In this document: piece by piece, positions 4,021 to 5,716 of the stretch
Numbering within the stretch: the first letter of the stretch is position 1
Layout of the letters: every line of letters starts with the position of its first letter
Assembly: GCA_041591085.1 (NCBI GenBank)
Contig: JBFHSP010000193.1
Coordinates: 1 to 5,716 of the forward strand
Direction of reading: 5' to 3'
From: Pleionea sp041591085
Lineage (GTDB): Bacteria > Pseudomonadota > Gammaproteobacteria > Enterobacterales > Kangiellaceae
Length of the DNA: 5,716 nt
The notes under the pieces: model-generated
The model's database searches: none
What the model saw: the letters and a program-made list of their open reading frames with translations, nothing else
What the model was told of the DNA's origin: nothing
Position numbers and translations under genes: made by a program

Positions 4021-5716
4021 ATGTCGCATGAAAGTGAATTTGGCGATCCTGATATTGAATTTACTTTAGATACTTCGAATTCAAGTAGCGATACTCTTGA
4101 AGATGAAGAAGTTTTGCCCAATAAAATTTGCTTACTGCCGCTCTCTGAGCGACCTTTCTTTCCTCCACAAACACTACCGATTTTAATGAACGAGGAAGTC
4201 TGGCGAGAAACCATTGAATACATTGCTGACACCAAAAGCAAAATTGCAGGTTTAGTTTTAGTCAAAAATCCTTATCCAGAAGAATCAACCAGTGATGAGT
4301 TTAATACGATAGGCACATTGGTTCGTATACACCATCCGGTATTATCCGCCGGAAAAATTCAATTTATAGCAGAAGGTATTCAGCGGTTTCGAATTAAGCG
4401 ATGGATCACTCAGGAGCCACCTTTTATTGTTGAAGTAGAGTATCCAACCGAACCTAATTACAAAGACATTGATGAGCTCAAAGCTTATGCCATAGCCATC
4501 ATCAATACCTTAAAAGAACTCGTTCCGCTCAACCCTTTGTACAGCGAAGAGCTAAAGTTTTTCTTAAACCGTTTTTCACCGAATGAGCCCTCGCCGCTTG
4601 CGGATTTTGCTGCGAGTTTAACCACTGCCACCCGCGACGATCTGCAACAAGTATTAGAGCTGGTCCATTTGCGCAAACGAATGGAAAAAGTGTTGGTGAT
4701 GATTAAGAAAGAGCTCGAAGTTGCTCAACTGCAAAGTAATATTCAACGCCAAGTAGAAGATAAACTTAACGAACACCAACGAAAATTTTTCTTACGCGAG
4801 CAACTGCGTGCCATTCAAAAAGAACTGGGCATCGCCAAAGATGATAAAACCGCTGACATTGAACGATTTACCGATAAAATAAGTGCGCTGGTCATTCCAG
4901 AACTCGCCCTTAACAAAATTAATGACGATATCGATAAGCTCTCTATTTTAGAACCAGGCTCACCTGAGTATTCCGTTACTCGCAACTATTTGGAAGTTGT
5001 GACGGCTCTTCCTTGGGGCGTTATGAGCAAAGATTTACTCGACTTAACCAAGGCAAGACGAGAACTTAATAAAGAGCATGCCGGACTTGCCGATGTTAAA
5101 GACCGAATTGTTGAATTTTTGGCCGTTGGCGCGCTAACCGGAGAAGTCGCTGGCTCCATTTTATTATTGGTAGGCCCTCCTGGGGTTGGAAAAACCTCGA
5201 TTGGGAGGTCTATTGCAAATGCTCTTGGAAGAAAGTTTTACCGATTCTCTTTAGGTGGCATGCGCGATGAAGCAGAAATTAAAGGTCATCGAAGAACGTA
5301 TATTGGCGCCATGCCAGGAAAACTGATTCAAGCTTTGAAAGAATGTAAAACTAGCAACCCGGTTATTATGCTCGATGAAATTGATAAAATTGGAAGCTCG
5401 TATCAAGGTGACCCAGCGAGCGCGTTACTTGAGGTACTTGATCCAGAGCAAAACGAACATTTTTTAGATCACTATTTAGATTTGCGTTTTGATTTATCTA
5501 AAGTTCTTTTTATTTGCACTGCAAATCAACTGGACACCATTCCACAACCGCTTCTCGATAGAATGGAAACCATTCGGCTATCTGGCTATATCACCCAAGA
5601 AAAAATAGAAATTGCTAAACAATATTTATGGCCAAAGCAGTTACATAAATGTGGATTAAAAAAGTCTCAAGTTAAGATCAGCGATACCGCCTTTCGTAAA
5701 ATAATAGAAGATTATG
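4021..5716 (+). CDS. lon: Lon-family ATP-dependent protease (AsrA-like second type), 3' end cut by the window
   Basis: An open frame of 565 codons runs from the ATG at 4021, with AAAGGAG 7 bases upstream, to the window edge. An acidic, Ser-rich extension (1-33) precedes the LON substrate-recognition domain (about 35-230, beginning KICLLPLSERPFFP). A coiled-coil linker with FFLREQLRAIQKELG (257-271) leads into the AAA+ module. That module shows Walker A GPPGVGKT (385-392, Lys391), pore-loop region GGMRDEAEIKGHRRTYIGAMPG (415-436), Walker B VIMLDEID (448-455), sensor-1 Asn502 and arginine finger Arg514 in PLLDRME. The S16 proteolytic domain with its Ser-Lys dyad must lie beyond the window. The N-domain opening RPFFPPQTLPI differs from the PLRDVVVFPHM of housekeeping Lon and recalls Pseudomonas aeruginosa AsrA (PA0779), a stress-linked second Lon. 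That subtype is a judgement from memory of the sequence. The gene appears to have its own promoter and stands apart from the preceding genes. Confidence 0.95.
   Translation, partial: MSHESEFGDPDIEFTLDTSNSSSDTLEDEEVLPNKICLLPLSERPFFPPQTLPILMNEEVWRETIEYIADTKSKIAGLVLVKNPYPEESTSDEFNTIGTLVRIHHPVLSAGKIQFIAEGIQRFRIKRWITQEPPFIVEVEYPTEPNYKDIDELKAYAIAIINTLKELVPLNPLYSEELKFFLNRFSPNEPSPLADFAASLTTATRDDLQQVLELVHLRKRMEKVLVMIKKELEVAQLQSNIQRQVEDKLNEHQRKFFLREQLRAIQKELGIAKDDKTADIERFTDKISALVIPELALNKINDDIDKLSILEPGSPEYSVTRNYLEVVTALPWGVMSKDLLDLTKARRELNKEHAGLADVKDRIVEFLAVGALTGEVAGSILLLVGPPGVGKTSIGRSIANALGRKFYRFSLGGMRDEAEIKGHRRTYIGAMPGKLIQALKECKTSNPVIMLDEIDKIGSSYQGDPASALLEVLDPEQNEHFLDHYLDLRFDLSKVLFICTANQLDTIPQPLLDRMETIRLSGYITQEKIEIAKQYLWPKQLHKCGLKKSQVKISDTAFRKIIEDY

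Noticed and set aside
3204..4265. Minus-strand open frames at 3204-3404, 3412-3606 and 3828-4265
   Set aside because: They are antisense to the DUF3579, DUF4124 and lon genes. The last one also crosses the terminator and lon promoter, and none resembles a known protein.
4485..4676. Minus-strand open frame inside lon
   Set aside because: It is antisense to the conserved Lon N-terminal domain and has no independent support.
1..5716. Possible mobile element, CRISPR array, tRNA or defence system
   Set aside because: No terminal repeats, transposase or integrase motifs, regular short repeats or cloverleaf sequence were seen. All clear genes are chromosomal housekeeping or stress types.

Overview
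This window looks like the chromosome of an AT-rich, probably marine or environmental gammaproteobacterium. The grounds are an E. coli-style rRNA leader (boxA plus the TGTGTGGGCACTC element), MsrPQ, a CDP-alcohol-type phosphatidylserine synthase, a DUF3579 protein and a second-type (AsrA-like) Lon protease. The gene set would fit a relative of Kangiella or Aliikangiella, but that placement is inferred from gene content and base composition only.

Layout. Positions 1-397, read on the minus strand, are the promoter and leader region of an rRNA operon whose 16S gene lies off the left edge. Three tandem sigma70-type promoters each have a 16-bp spacer, a TATAAT -10 and a GC-rich discriminator. The two nearest the operon are near-identical copies 104 bp apart. 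Upstream of them on the same strand is a two-gene unit for repair of oxidised methionine in the periplasm: msrP (molybdopterin catalytic subunit) followed by msrQ (haem-binding membrane subunit). Next comes pssA, the committed step to phosphatidylethanolamine, also on the minus strand. All minus-strand genes therefore point towards the rRNA operon.

A divergent region at 2860-3000 separates these from the plus-strand half: a DUF3579 protein, a secreted DUF4124 protein closed by a strong intrinsic terminator, and a lon-family protease gene that runs off the right edge after the AAA+ motifs. The 85 bp before the DUF4124 gene hold overlapping inverted repeats that could form mutually exclusive hairpins.

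How the genes relate. MsrP/MsrQ form one repair system, with MsrQ passing electrons from the inner membrane to MsrP. The other genes appear to be independent housekeeping or envelope/stress functions. I found no mobile element, CRISPR array, tRNA or convincing new multi-gene system. The most distinctive features are the triple rRNA promoter with its duplicated core, the missing terminator between msrQ and that promoter, and the competing repeats before the DUF4124 gene.
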